Shown: positions 1-7,831 of the stretch, piece after piece
Numbering within the stretch: the first letter of the stretch is position 1
Layout of the letters: each line of letters starts with the position of its first letter
Assembly: GCF_947166265.1 (NCBI RefSeq)
Contig: NZ_CAMVDO010000012.1
Coordinates: 38,684-102,683 of the forward strand
From: an uncultured Fibrobacter sp.
GTDB taxonomy: Bacteria > Fibrobacterota > Fibrobacteria > Fibrobacterales > Fibrobacteraceae
Direction: 5' to 3'
DNA length: 64,000 nucleotides
Notes under the pieces: generated by a model
Database searches by the model: none
What the model was told of the DNA's origin: nothing
Seen by the model: the letters and a program-made list of their open reading frames with translations, nothing else
Translations under genes and position numbers: made by a program

Positions 1-78
1 TTTGGTGTGCTTATTGCGCTTTTTGCGGCGCTGAATTTGATTTACTTGAAACTGAGGAGGCGAAATGAACAAGACTGA
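1..78 (+). CDS. C-terminal end of a DUF4418-type membrane protein (partial)
   Basis: Only the last 25 codons are in the window; they run in frame from base 1 to a TGA at 76-78. The peptide (ending LRRRNEQD) closely matches the C-terminus of the complete DUF4418-like protein at 30790-31206. It overlaps the start of the following permease by 14 bases, the same arrangement as in the second copy of this module, so it is the first gene of a DUF4418-permease-ATPase operon. Its promoter lies outside the window. Function of the family is unknown. Confidence 0.75.
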   Translation, partial: FGVLIALFAALNLIYLKLRRRNEQD

Positions 79-1285
79 TTTGAATTTGATTATTGAAAAT
101 TACTTGCGAAACCCTTTCCGTAGTTTTGGGCTTTCACTTTTGATTGCTTTGCTCGCCTCGGTGCTTTTGGTGGGCGGGCTTTTGTCGTTTTCGCTTTCAA
201 AGGGCCTGAATCGCCTTTCGTCTCGCTTGGGTGCCGACGTCATCGTGATTCCCCAGGGGAGCGAAATCAACGACCAGACTGTACTTTTGCAGGGAGATTC
301 CAAGTATGCCTATTTGCCGCAGGGCTCGCTGGAATATATTCGTGGCCTTGACGGCGTAGAAATTGCGACGCCGCAGTATTTTTTGACCACGTTGAGTTCT
401 AGCTGCTGCGATCAGAAGGTCATGATTATCGGTTTCGAGCCGGCTTCTGATTTTGTGATTCAGCCTTGGATTCACGAGGTCCTTACGGATAAACTCCCTA
501 AGGGTGCTATCGTGGTGGGCGGCGACATTAGCGTGGGCGAGAAAAAGACCGTCAAGTTCTTTGACCATGAATACCCTGTGGCTGCCACCCTTGAACCGGT
601 CGGCAACAAGTTGGACCAGGCCGTTTTTGTAGATGTGGCGACACTTGCCGATATCCGCGAGGCGGCTAAGGCCAAGGGCGTGATTTTCTTGCATCAGGAT
701 GTCAAATCCGAAGGTTCGGATTCGCCGATTTACTCCAGCGTTTTAATTAAATTGCGCGCAGGGGCCGATATCGAGCGCCTTTCTCGAGAAATTCATACCC
801 GCTTTGACGGCGTACAAATTCGCACCCGCAAGGATTTGTTCTCGGGTCTTGAAAAGTCGGCGAACTTCTTGCAGATTGTGGTGTGGTCAATCGTGGCCCT
901 TTTCTTGGTGATTGCGGTTGCCGCGATTGTGATTTCGTTTTCACTTTCGACTCGCGAACGCAGGCGTGAATATGCGCTTTTGCGAATTGTGGGTTATGCC
1001 CGCAAGCGCTTGAGGACTCTTGTGCTGGGCGAATCGCTGCTGGTTTCGGCGGTAGGAACGTACATTGGCTTGCTGCTTTCGAGCGTGGCGTTTTTCACTT
1101 TTAAAATTTGGATTGGCGAACATGTGAACGTGCCCTTTATTGTTCCTGGAAATGCCGAAATCGCCGCTGTTTACGCTGTGGTGGTTTTGCTTTTGCATTC
1201 GGTGGGGCCGGTGGCGGTTTTCGGCGTGGCAAATAAGGTGAGCAAGATTGATGCCTACGCTGCTTTGAGGGAGGTAGAACATTGA
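65..1285 (+). CDS. ABC transporter permease, FtsX/MacB-like
   Basis: This 406-residue inner-membrane protein has the FtsX/MacB layout: one N-terminal membrane helix (about residues 20-45), a large extracytoplasmic domain (about 46-265) and three C-terminal helices (about 270-395). The extracytoplasmic domain carries an adjacent cysteine pair (residues 114-115, motif SSSCCD), unusual for a periplasmic domain and suggestive of metal or thiol binding. It pairs with the ATPase gene that follows, overlapping by 4 bases (TTGA). Substrate and direction are unknown; MacB-type systems usually export or do mechanical work in the periplasm rather than import. A broken second copy lies at 31187-31617. 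Confidence 0.85.
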   Translation: MNKTDLNLIIENYLRNPFRSFGLSLLIALLASVLLVGGLLSFSLSKGLNRLSSRLGADVIVIPQGSEINDQTVLLQGDSKYAYLPQGSLEYIRGLDGVEIATPQYFLTTLSSSCCDQKVMIIGFEPASDFVIQPWIHEVLTDKLPKGAIVVGGDISVGEKKTVKFFDHEYPVAATLEPVGNKLDQAVFVDVATLADIREAAKAKGVIFLHQDVKSEGSDSPIYSSVLIKLRAGADIERLSREIHTRFDGVQIRTRKDLFSGLEKSANFLQIVVWSIVALFLVIAVAAIVISFSLSTRERRREYALLRIVGYARKRLRTLVLGESLLVSAVGTYIGLLLSSVAFFTFKIWIGEHVNVPFIVPGNAEIAAVYAVVVLLLHSVGPVAVFGVANKVSKIDAYAALREVEH

Positions 1286-1995
1286 TTTTAAACGTCTCTA
1301 ATTTATATAAAACTTATACCCGCCGCGGCGAAGAATTCAATGCCGTCGAAGATGTTGAATTTTTTGCCTGGTCCGGCGATTTCTCGGTAATCTATGGCGA
1401 ATCGGGAAGCGGAAAGAGTACGCTTTTATCGCTCCTTTCGGGAATTAATCGCCCCTCGCAGGGATCTATCATTTTTAATGGTGTTGATTTTGCAAGTTTG
1501 ACAGATGCCGAACTTTCCGCGATTCGTAACGATAAAATCGGCTACATTCCACAAGAATCCGTTTTCTTGCCGCAATTTACCGTGCTTGAAAATATCTTCT
1601 TGCCGCGGGCGATTCGCGAGGGCAATAAGGTTGAGGTGAGGGATATTTCGGAATTGGTCGATATTGATATTCATTCAAAACTCGAAACTCTCGGCATTGC
1701 CCATTTGGTGAATGAAATGCCGGCGGAACTTTCGGGTGGCGAACTCAAGCGAGCCTCGATTGTGCGCGCTCTTGTTAATAATCCCGATATCGTGATTGCT
1801 GACGAACCGACCAGCAACCTTGACGAAACCAATGCCAAGATTGTCTTTGACCTTTTGGCGGAACTTGCGCAGTCGGGAACGTCGGTACTTGTGGCTACCC
1901 ATGATCCTCGCGGCTTCAAGTATGGCGACCGCATTTACACCATGCACAAGGGGAGACTCTTGCCGAACGGTGAATCTGATTACGGCGGATTATAA
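1282..1995 (+). CDS. ABC transporter ATP-binding protein, LolD/MacB type
   Basis: This 237-residue ATPase has Walker A (GESGSGKST, residues 39-47), a Q-loop (YIPQE), the signature LSGGELKR, Walker B with IADEPTSNLD and the switch histidine (ATHD). It starts at a TTG that overlaps the stop of the permease gene, with GGAGG about 9 bases upstream, so the two are translationally coupled. It should energise the permease at 65-1285. A terminator follows directly at 2018-2044. The degraded homologue at 31618-31950 has lost Walker A, the signature and Walker B. Confidence 0.9.
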   Translation: MILNVSNLYKTYTRRGEEFNAVEDVEFFAWSGDFSVIYGESGSGKSTLLSLLSGINRPSQGSIIFNGVDFASLTDAELSAIRNDKIGYIPQESVFLPQFTVLENIFLPRAIREGNKVEVRDISELVDIDIHSKLETLGIAHLVNEMPAELSGGELKRASIVRALVNNPDIVIADEPTSNLDETNAKIVFDLLAELAQSGTSVLVATHDPRGFKYGDRIYTMHKGRLLPNGESDYGGL

Positions 1996-2017
1996 ATAAA
2001 TCAATATTAAGTGATGT

Positions 2018-2044
2018 TGCCCTCGACTCGGTCGGGGGCATTTT
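2018..2044 (+). terminator. Rho-independent terminator of the ABC module
   Basis: A 9-bp stem (2018-2026 with 2032-2040, one G-T pair, loop CTCGG) is followed by TTTT. It closes the DUF4418/ABC operon just before the metY promoter region. Confidence 0.8.
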
Positions 2045-2045
2045 C

Positions 2046-2115
2046 GTTATAAAAATTTTTGATAATTCCGCATAAAAACAAAGTATTAGAAAAACTGTAA
2101 GTCCCTTTCTATTTT
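2046..2115 (+). promoter_or_regulatory. metY promoter with LysR-type operator
   Basis: GTTAT (2046-2050), 11 bases, ATAAT (2062-2066) form an imperfect inverted repeat of the T-N11-A type used by LysR regulators. At 17 bases after it comes TATTAGAA, whose TTAGAA (2086-2091) is a weak -35; a TATTTT -10 (2110-2115) follows after 18 bases. The same spacing occurs before the methyltransferase operon (6138), metE (28213), the second DUF4418 module (30672) and in the HDK/NifB divergent region (22906, 22969). Confidence 0.7.
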
Positions 2116-2147
2116 TCGCATTGAAATTTATAAGGAGAGTGATTCAC

Positions 2148-3491
2148 ATGTCAATTAAAACATCGAAAAAGTCAAGTAAAATCTCAGCGGATGTTACGAA
2201 TCCGGCAAATTGGAATTTCGGCACCAAGTGCTTGCAGGCGGGCTGGAAGCCGAAAGTGGGCGAACCTCGCGTATTGCCGATTTTCCAGTCAACCACTTAC
2301 AAGTACGAAGACGTTGACGAGGTAGAACGTCTTTTCGCCCTCAAGCAGTCGGGCAATAAGTATACGCGTACGGGCAACCCGACGGTAGCGGCTTTTGAAG
2401 CAAAAATTACCGAGTTGGAAGGCGGCGTGGGCGCTGTCGCAACGGCTTCGGGACAGTCGGCCGTATTGCTCGCTATTTCGAATTTGGTCAAGGCAGGCGA
2501 TCATATCGTAGCCTCTAAGGCGGTGTATGGCGGAACCTACACGCTGCTTGATGTTCGACTTTCTAAGCTCGGCGTTGAAACGACTTTTATTGACCCGGAA
2601 GCCCCTATTGCAGAACTTCGCAAGGCATTCCGCCCGAATACAAAATTGGTCTTTGGCGAAACGATTGGAAACCCGGCGCTTGGCGTTCTGGATTTTGAAA
2701 AGTTCTCGAAGCTTGCCAAGGAATTCGACGTGCCGTTCCTTGTGGATAACACGCTTGCAACGCCGTTCTTGGTGAAGCCCTTGAAGCATGGGGCGAATGT
2801 CGTCATTCATTCTGCAACCAAATACATTGACGGCCACGCCATCGCCTTGGGCGGTGTCGTGATTGATGGAGGCAATTACAACTGGAATAATGGAAAGTTC
2901 CCGGATCTTGTCAATCCCGATGCACAGTACGCGAATACTTCTTACACTGAAAAATTCGGCCGCGCTGCCTACATTGTCAAAGCCCGCGCCCAATTTTTGC
3001 GCGATTTCGGTGCTGCTCAGAGCCCGTTCAACGCGTTCCTTTTGAACTTGGGCCTTGAAACGCTCCATTTGCGCATGCCGCAGCACAGTTCTAACGCTTT
3101 GGCCTTGGCGGAATACCTCTCCAAGCACCCGGCAGTAAACTGGGTCAACTATCCGGCGCTCAAATCTAGCCCGAATAACAAGCGCATTCGTAAGTATTTC
3201 GATTACCAGGGCGGAAGCGGCGTGCTGACCTTTGGCCTCAAGGGAGGCAAGGCTGCCATTCGCTCGTTCGTGAAGGCTTTGAAAGTTGCTGCCTTGGTGG
3301 TGCATGTGGGCGATGCTCGCACAAGCGTGCTGCACCCGGCAACAAGTACTCATTCCCAGCTTTCGCCGAAGGATAGGCTTGCTGCAGGAATTCCTGACGA
3401 CATGATTCGCGTGTCCGTCGGTATCGAGGATCCGCGCGACATTATCGCCGATTTTGAGCAGGCGATTAAAGCAAGTACAACAAAACATTAA
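2148..3491 (+). CDS. metY: O-acetylhomoserine sulfhydrylase (PLP-dependent)
   Basis: This enzyme joins O-acetylhomoserine with sulfide or methanethiol to give homocysteine or methionine. The 447 residues show the Cys/Met-metabolism PLP fold: YTRTGNPT (residues 72-79), the aspartate binding the pyridine nitrogen (D200) and the PLP lysine K225 in SATKYIDGH. The ATG at 2148 is chosen over an in-frame TTG at 2121 because AAGGAGAG sits just upstream of the ATG. The next gene, a substrate-binding lipoprotein, follows after 16 bases and probably shares the transcript. With the C-S-cleavage candidate at 18.9-24.5 kb, capture of methanethiol as methionine is a plausible role (inference). A related gamma-synthase specificity cannot be excluded from sequence alone. 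Confidence 0.88.
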   Translation: MSIKTSKKSSKISADVTNPANWNFGTKCLQAGWKPKVGEPRVLPIFQSTTYKYEDVDEVERLFALKQSGNKYTRTGNPTVAAFEAKITELEGGVGAVATASGQSAVLLAISNLVKAGDHIVASKAVYGGTYTLLDVRLSKLGVETTFIDPEAPIAELRKAFRPNTKLVFGETIGNPALGVLDFEKFSKLAKEFDVPFLVDNTLATPFLVKPLKHGANVVIHSATKYIDGHAIALGGVVIDGGNYNWNNGKFPDLVNPDAQYANTSYTEKFGRAAYIVKARAQFLRDFGAAQSPFNAFLLNLGLETLHLRMPQHSSNALALAEYLSKHPAVNWVNYPALKSSPNNKRIRKYFDYQGGSGVLTFGLKGGKAAIRSFVKALKVAALVVHVGDARTSVLHPATSTHSQLSPKDRLAAGIPDDMIRVSVGIEDPRDIIADFEQAIKASTTKH

Positions 3492-3507
3492 TCATAGGAG
3501 ATTTTAA

Positions 3508-4536
3508 ATGAAATTCATCCAAACATTACTATCGTTCGCAGCCACTTTCACTTTAGGTTTTGCACTCACCGCTTGCGAAGAAGAAAAAAACGAAAAGGCT
3601 GCCGCTACCAATGAATCTGCTTTTAAATACGGTACTGTCGAAATCCCCGTTTCCGATGGAACCCTTTGCATTGCGCCGTTCTTTGTCGCTAAAGAAAAAG
3701 GCTTCTTCGCCAAAGAAGGTGTCGATGTGAAATTCGTGTCGGCAAATGCGGAAACCCGCAAAATCGGGCTCAACAACGGAACCTATCCGATTACAAACTC
3801 CGACTTCGCCTTTTTCCAGTCCGTCGAAAATGGTGTGAACATCAAGGTGGTCGAAGGATTCCACGTCGGATGCATTCATCTGCTTGTTAAGAAGGGCTCG
3901 CCGATTCGCTCTGCGCTAGATTTGAAGGGCAAAAAGATAGCAGTGAATGCTATTGGTGCTACTCCGCACCAGGCCGCAACACTTTGGCTTGAAGCAAACG
4001 GAGTCTCTGCCATAAACGATGTGCAGTTCTTGCCCTACGCCGATGGCAACTTGGCGCTCGAGGCCTTGGAACGCGGGCAGGTCGAAGCGGTTTCGCTTTG
4101 GGACCCGCTGGGAAGCCTTGCCGCTGTTGACGGCCGCGCCGACGTACTGATGGATTTGGCGACTGACCCTGTTTTTGCAGGCCGCTATTGCTGCTTCTAT
4201 TATGTTTCGGGCATCCTTCTGGAAAAGGAACCGGAAAAGATCAAGGCTCTCCTCCGCGCTCTCGAACAGGCTCACACCTGGATCAGCGAACACCCGGAAG
4301 AAACCGTGGAACTCATGCAGGCAGGCAAGCACTCCGCCATCGAAGACAAGGAATTCGCAACCGCACTCATCAAGTCTTACGAATACCAGTCTCCTGAGCA
4401 GAAAATCAAGAGTGGCCGCAACCTGAAAGCCGACTTGCACTACTTTGCAGACCTGCTGCATAAGGTCGGATACCTGCAGCTGAACGCCGACGAATTCACC
4501 GAAAAAATCTATCGCGAAGTCGACTGGCATAAGTAA
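3508..4536 (+). CDS. ABC transporter substrate-binding lipoprotein (NrtA/SsuA/TauA-like)
   Basis: This 342-residue NMT1-like periplasmic binding protein begins with a lipoprotein signal (lipobox LTAC, lipidated C23). The binding fold is recognisable from APFFVAKEKGFF, LDLKGKKIAVN and the hinge-like repeats. It has a cysteine pair at residues 228-229 (RYCCFY); the second such protein, at 16276-17316, has a pair at a similar point. It has a good Shine-Dalgarno (AGGAG) and follows metY closely, which points to uptake of a sulfur-containing substrate (inference). No permease or ATPase is next to it; it may use the ones at 14692-16268. Confidence 0.8.
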   Translation: MKFIQTLLSFAATFTLGFALTACEEEKNEKAAATNESAFKYGTVEIPVSDGTLCIAPFFVAKEKGFFAKEGVDVKFVSANAETRKIGLNNGTYPITNSDFAFFQSVENGVNIKVVEGFHVGCIHLLVKKGSPIRSALDLKGKKIAVNAIGATPHQAATLWLEANGVSAINDVQFLPYADGNLALEALERGQVEAVSLWDPLGSLAAVDGRADVLMDLATDPVFAGRYCCFYYVSGILLEKEPEKIKALLRALEQAHTWISEHPEETVELMQAGKHSAIEDKEFATALIKSYEYQSPEQKIKSGRNLKADLHYFADLLHKVGYLQLNADEFTEKIYREVDWHK

Positions 4537-4580
4537 TAATTTGTACTCCTAAATTCCTGTGCACTACTCTCCGCGCAGGT

Positions 4581-4617
4581 ACCCCCCGGCAACACATGTT
4601 GCCGGGGGTGTTTTTTT
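4581..4617 (+). terminator. Strong terminator after the metY operon
   Basis: A GC-rich near-perfect palindrome (CCCCCGGCAACA paired with TGTTGCCGGGGG) is followed by seven T residues. It ends the metY-SBP transcript. Confidence 0.9.
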
Positions 4618-4620
4618 GCT

Positions 4621-4735
4621 AAGGTCCCTGAGCTCGGTTGGTGAGCCTGCCGAACCATGTCGAAGGGCCGAAGCGATGCCAAGGTGTCATTCTGAGCGAA
4701 GGCGTGAAACGCCGAAGTCGAAGAATCTAGGGCAT
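4621..4735. repeat. Dispersed intergenic repeat
   Basis: This stretch carries CTGAGCTCGGTTGGTGAGCC, TGCCGAACCATGTCGAAG and CATTCTGAGCGAAGGC...GTCGAAGAATCT, a short GTCGAAG-rich repeat. A related copy with GTGAGCCTGCCGAAG lies inside a coding region at about 57425-57465. An open frame crosses it (4559-4780) but the base composition is that of the repeat, not of a gene. Confidence 0.55.
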
Positions 4736-4750
4736 TTTTATTCTGTGTAC

Positions 4751-4778
4751 AAAAAAAGGCTCGTCAATGACGAGCCTT
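4751..4778 (-). terminator. metK terminator
   Basis: Read on the minus strand, a perfect 10-bp stem (AAGGCTCGTC with GACGAGCCTT, 3-base loop) runs into a T stretch (A residues at 4751-4757 on the plus strand). It lies about 25 bases past the metK stop. Confidence 0.85.
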
Positions 4779-4803
4779 AATCTTTTTACTAGAGAGAGTT
4801 CGC

Positions 4804-5994
4804 TTAGACCTTTGCGAGCTTTTTTAAAGCAGCAGCCTTGTCCGTCTTTTCCCAGGTGAAGCGGGCGCCGGTGCGGCCGAAATGGCCAAGCGCTGCGGTA
4901 GCCTGGTAACCGGGCTTCTTCAAGTCGAGCATCTTCACGATGCCGGCCGGAGAAAGGTCGAAGGTCTTCTTCACGATTTCTTCAATCTTGCGATCATCAA
5001 TCTTGCCGGTCTTGAACGTATTCACCAGCACAGACACCGGCTTGGAATAACCGATGGCGTAAGCGAGCTGCACTTCGCAACGGTCTGCAAGGCCTGCGGC
5101 AACGATATTCTTAGCCACATAGCGTGCGGCGTAAGCGGCGCTGCGGTCCACCTTGGAGGGGTCCTTTCCGCTGAATGCACCACCACCGTGACGGCCCATG
5201 CCGCCGTAGGTATCCACAATAATCTTACGACCCGTCAGGCCGCAGTCACCGTGCGGGCCACCAATCACGAATTTACCCGTCGGATTGATGAGGAAGCGAG
5301 TCTTCTTGTCCAAAAGCTTTGCGGGAATCACCTTCTTGATAAGCTTTTCGATGATTTCCTTTTCGATGGTAGAATGCTTGAGTTCCTTGCCGTTCACGAA
5401 TTCATCGTGCTGGGTGCTGACCACCACGGTATCGACGCGTACGGGCTTGTCGTTTTCGTCGTATTCGACAGTCACCTGAGATTTTGCATCGGGGCGGAGC
5501 CACTTGACTTTGCCGGATTCGCGGAGGTTCTGGATTTCTTCCATGAGCTTGTGAGCAAGGCTAATCGGAAGCGGCATCAGTTCCTTGGTTTCATTTACTG
5601 CGAAACCGAACATCATGCCCTGATCTCCTGCGCCCTGCTTGTCATCTTCTTTGCCTTCGGCGGCCTTGGCGTCAACACCCTGAGCAATATCGGGAGACTG
5701 CTTGTCCACTGCAACGAGCACGGAGCAGCCCTTATAATCAAAAGCAAGTTCCGGGTTCACATAGCCAATACTCTTGATTGTCTTGCGTGCAATTTGTTGG
5801 TAATCGATAACGGCTTTCGTAGAAATTTCACCGGAAATCACGACGAGGCCAGTGTTGGCGAGCGTTTCGCAAGCCACACGGCTGTTCGGGTCCTGGGCGA
5901 GGCAGGCGTCGAGAATTGCATCCGAGATCTGGTCGCAAACTTTGTCGGGGTGTCCCTTTGACACCGATTCAGAAGTAAAGAGATAATGTGCCAT
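4804..5994 (-). CDS. metK: S-adenosylmethionine synthase
   Basis: MetK makes S-adenosylmethionine from methionine and ATP in the cytosol. The 396-residue length is normal, and family signatures are visible: [13 protein letters not shown] at the N-terminus, the [10 protein letters not shown] loop in the middle and [16 protein letters not shown] near residue 270. AAGGAGCC precedes the ATG. It is transcribed divergently from the methyltransferase/cupin operon, so the supply of SAM and a SAM-using enzyme share one 244-base control region. A good sigma-70 promoter with flanking repeats is at 6091-6119. Confidence 0.97.
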   Translation of the reverse strand: MAHYLFTSESVSKGHPDKVCDQISDAILDACLAQDPNSRVACETLANTGLVVISGEISTKAVIDYQQIARKTIKSIGYVNPELAFDYKGCSVLVAVDKQSPDIAQGVDAKAAEGKEDDKQGAGDQGMMFGFAVNETKELMPLPISLAHKLMEEIQNLRESGKVKWLRPDAKSQVTVEYDENDKPVRVDTVVVSTQHDEFVNGKELKHSTIEKEIIEKLIKKVIPAKLLDKKTRFLINPTGKFVIGGPHGDCGLTGRKIIVDTYGGMGRHGGGAFSGKDPSKVDRSAAYAARYVAKNIVAAGLADRCEVQLAYAIGYSKPVSVLVNTFKTGKIDDRKIEEIVKKTFDLSPAGIVKMLDLKKPGYQATAALGHFGRTGARFTWEKTDKAAALKKLAKV

Positions 5995-6083
5995 TGTGTA
6001 AGGCTCCTTTTGTTAACAGCACCGAAAAGAACGTCGCATTTTTGAGCATTCCCAAGCGCTGAAAAAACGTGGTTTGAATTTAT

Positions 6084-6119
6084 ATGCATAAATCTACATA
6101 AATGCATAAACTTTGTCAA
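6084..6119 (-). promoter_or_regulatory. metK promoter with ATGCATAAA repeats
   Basis: On the minus strand TTGACA (6119-6114), 17 bases, TAGATT (6096-6091) form a strong promoter. Two copies of ATGCATAAA (6084-6092 and 6102-6110, 18 bp apart) flank or overlap the -10 and could be a repressor site. The LysR-type operator at 6138-6158 sits upstream; from its metK side the -35 lies within one base of the spacing seen on the other side. No SAM riboswitch fold was recognised in the leader. Confidence 0.6.
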
Positions 6120-6137
6120 GAAAAAACGGACTTTTTA

Positions 6138-6207
6138 CTTATACAAAAAATTGATAGCAAGCGCTAGAAATTTTGTATTGGACGCGGCTATAGTCCACAT
6201 CTATATT
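6138..6207 (+). promoter_or_regulatory. Promoter and LysR-type operator of the methyltransferase/cupin operon
   Basis: CTTAT (6138-6142), N11, ATAGC (6154-6158) is followed at the fixed 17-base distance by TATTGGAC with -35 TTGGAC (6178-6183). After 18 bases comes the -10 TATATT (6202-6207). Bases 6139-6210 align without gaps to 30673-30744 at 53 of 72 positions, although the genes downstream are unrelated. Confidence 0.75.
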
Positions 6208-6238
6208 TGCACTCAAAAAAAAGTGAGGCAACCTATAA

Positions 6239-7198
6239 ATGAGTATTTTAGTCGACGTTAAAAAGTATCTGGCTTTAGAAGAAGCTCCGAAACATGTTCA
6301 AGATTATCTTTCCGTGGCTGTAACGGATCACGCCTATTTGCCAAAGACCGAAGATATTACTAGCGATTGGGTGGCTTACATCGCGGCACCTGCATTCAAG
6401 CTGATCCGCGAGAACCTGCGGCACGATGTGGAAGCGTTCGCTTCAATCGGTACGGGTTCCGGCATCGATGTCCTGACGGGTATAGAACTCTTGGGGGCCA
6501 AGCGCGTAGGCTTTACCGACTTGCAGAAAAGCGTAGTAGATGCCGCCGCCGAGAACATCAAGAAGAATTTGAAGGATGCAGATTCAGTGAAACTTGAATT
6601 TGGTGCGGGCGATCTTCTGCAACCTCTTGAAAATGGCAAGCGCCGTTACGACGTGATTTACGAGAACCTGCCCAATGTTCCGCTAACAGATAACACCAAG
6701 ATTGAAGACAAACGAAACAGCGGCCATTACCTGGAAAAGCGCGTCGAAGTGATTCCGGAATTTGTGCATGAACAGATGCTGGATTTGCATTACTTAGCGC
6801 TCAAGCAGGCCCGCGATTACTTGGCCGACAAGGGTGCCGTCTATTCGACACTCGGTGGCCGCGTACCGCTCAGTGCATTTATCAAGCTCGGCGAATTGGC
6901 TGGCCTTTCTTCTGAAATCTTTACTTATTCCTGGAAGGTGCAGGCGGAACCCGAAGACGTGATTTCGGGCTACGCCGCTCAAGAAAAGGCGGGGCTCGGG
7001 CCGTTCCGATTCTACCGCGCAAGCGACTTGCAAAAAGCATTCGCCAACATTTCGGTGAAGGAATCCGGCAAGAACGCTTTCGAAATCGAGAAGTCGCTGG
7101 AATCTTCGAAACTTACCGCTAAAGAAGCTTACGAAGCATTCCTAAAGGGCGAAGTGATCGGCCATACGGTTGCCGTACTGAAATCAAGCTTGAAGTAA
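6239..7198 (+). CDS. Class I SAM-dependent methyltransferase, methionine S-methyltransferase-like
   Basis: This 319-residue protein has the Rossmann methyltransferase core: motif I SIGTGSG (residues 69-75), the acidic residue after strand 2 (D94) and an NLP motif (143-145) in place of NPPY. The order of motifs beyond it (ENLP, then STLGGRVP at 203-210, then a KVQAEPED segment and GPFRFYRA) recalls the N-terminal domain of plant methionine S-methyltransferase, but I compared this from memory only. It is first in an operon with a DMSP-lyase-like cupin, faces metK, and sits under the shared LysR-type operator. That context supports an S-methyltransferase acting on methionine or a thioether (inference). 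A protein or ribosomal methyltransferase is the main alternative. Confidence 0.65.
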   Translation: MSILVDVKKYLALEEAPKHVQDYLSVAVTDHAYLPKTEDITSDWVAYIAAPAFKLIRENLRHDVEAFASIGTGSGIDVLTGIELLGAKRVGFTDLQKSVVDAAAENIKKNLKDADSVKLEFGAGDLLQPLENGKRRYDVIYENLPNVPLTDNTKIEDKRNSGHYLEKRVEVIPEFVHEQMLDLHYLALKQARDYLADKGAVYSTLGGRVPLSAFIKLGELAGLSSEIFTYSWKVQAEPEDVISGYAAQEKAGLGPFRFYRASDLQKAFANISVKESGKNAFEIEKSLESSKLTAKEAYEAFLKGEVIGHTVAVLKSSLK

Positions 7199-7213
7199 AA
7201 CGAGTGTATTTTG

Positions 7214-7816
7214 ATGCAAGATTTTATCGCCCATTTAATTGAAGAATCGAAACGCTTTCTGAATGAACGCGCCCAAATTGACGACGATATCGGTCAAGAA
7301 GCGGCCAAGTTTGTAGCGCGTGAAATCCCTGCCCCGAGTGGGACTTTCGAAAAAAGCGATTCTCCGCTGATTCGCTGGATTGAAGAGGCGATTCAATTTG
7401 GTAGCCCCGAAACGGAGCGTGTACTGAATGCGCTAAAGCCTGCACTCCCTTTTTTGCCGTGGAAATATAATTACGAGCCGCGCCCCGATATGCCTGATTT
7501 GGGAAATCAAATGGGCTGGGGCGAAATTCTCGGCCCCGAAGCGCCGTTTCATGACGATCATTTTTGCTACGGGTTTACGCTCCTTGGCAAGAATACGTTT
7601 TACCCGGCGCATTATCACCCTGCCACGGAGCTTTACGTGGTGCTTTCGGGCCATGCCGAGTGGACTTTAGACGGCGTTTCAAAAGTCCGCAATCCGGGTG
7701 AATTTATTCTGCACCCGTCAAACCACGTACATTCCATGCAAACAAAAGACGAACCGTTGCTTGCGCTTTACACGTGGAGCGGCGAAGATGTCGTGACTCT
7801 CTCAAAGTACGTGTGA
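7214..7816 (+). CDS. Cupin of the DMSP-lyase-like family
   Basis: The 200-residue protein ends in a cupin barrel with the metal-binding pattern H133-x-H135-x3-E139-x-Y141 (AHYHPATELYVVLSG) and a late histidine near 171-173. The short helical N-terminal part plus this cupin matches the dimethylsulfoniopropionate-lyase family (DddL/DddQ group), which cleaves DMSP to dimethyl sulfide and acrylate. The ATG at 7214 is preferred to the TTG at 7211. It starts 15 bases after the methyltransferase, so the pair may make and then cleave a sulfonium compound such as S-methylmethionine (inference). The true substrate is unknown; a sugar- or keto-acid-binding cupin is possible. Confidence 0.65.
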   Translation: MQDFIAHLIEESKRFLNERAQIDDDIGQEAAKFVAREIPAPSGTFEKSDSPLIRWIEEAIQFGSPETERVLNALKPALPFLPWKYNYEPRPDMPDLGNQMGWGEILGPEAPFHDDHFCYGFTLLGKNTFYPAHYHPATELYVVLSGHAEWTLDGVSKVRNPGEFILHPSNHVHSMQTKDEPLLALYTWSGEDVVTLSKYV

Positions 7817-7831
7817 TTGAAATAATCCTTT

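Noticed and set aside
4559..4780. A 73-codon open frame
   Set aside because: It runs through the terminator palindrome and a dispersed repeat, without a ribosome-binding site or protein-like sequence.
5995..6238. A SAM riboswitch before metK
   Set aside because: I saw no SAM-riboswitch-like stem arrangement; the leader is short after the mapped-looking promoter.
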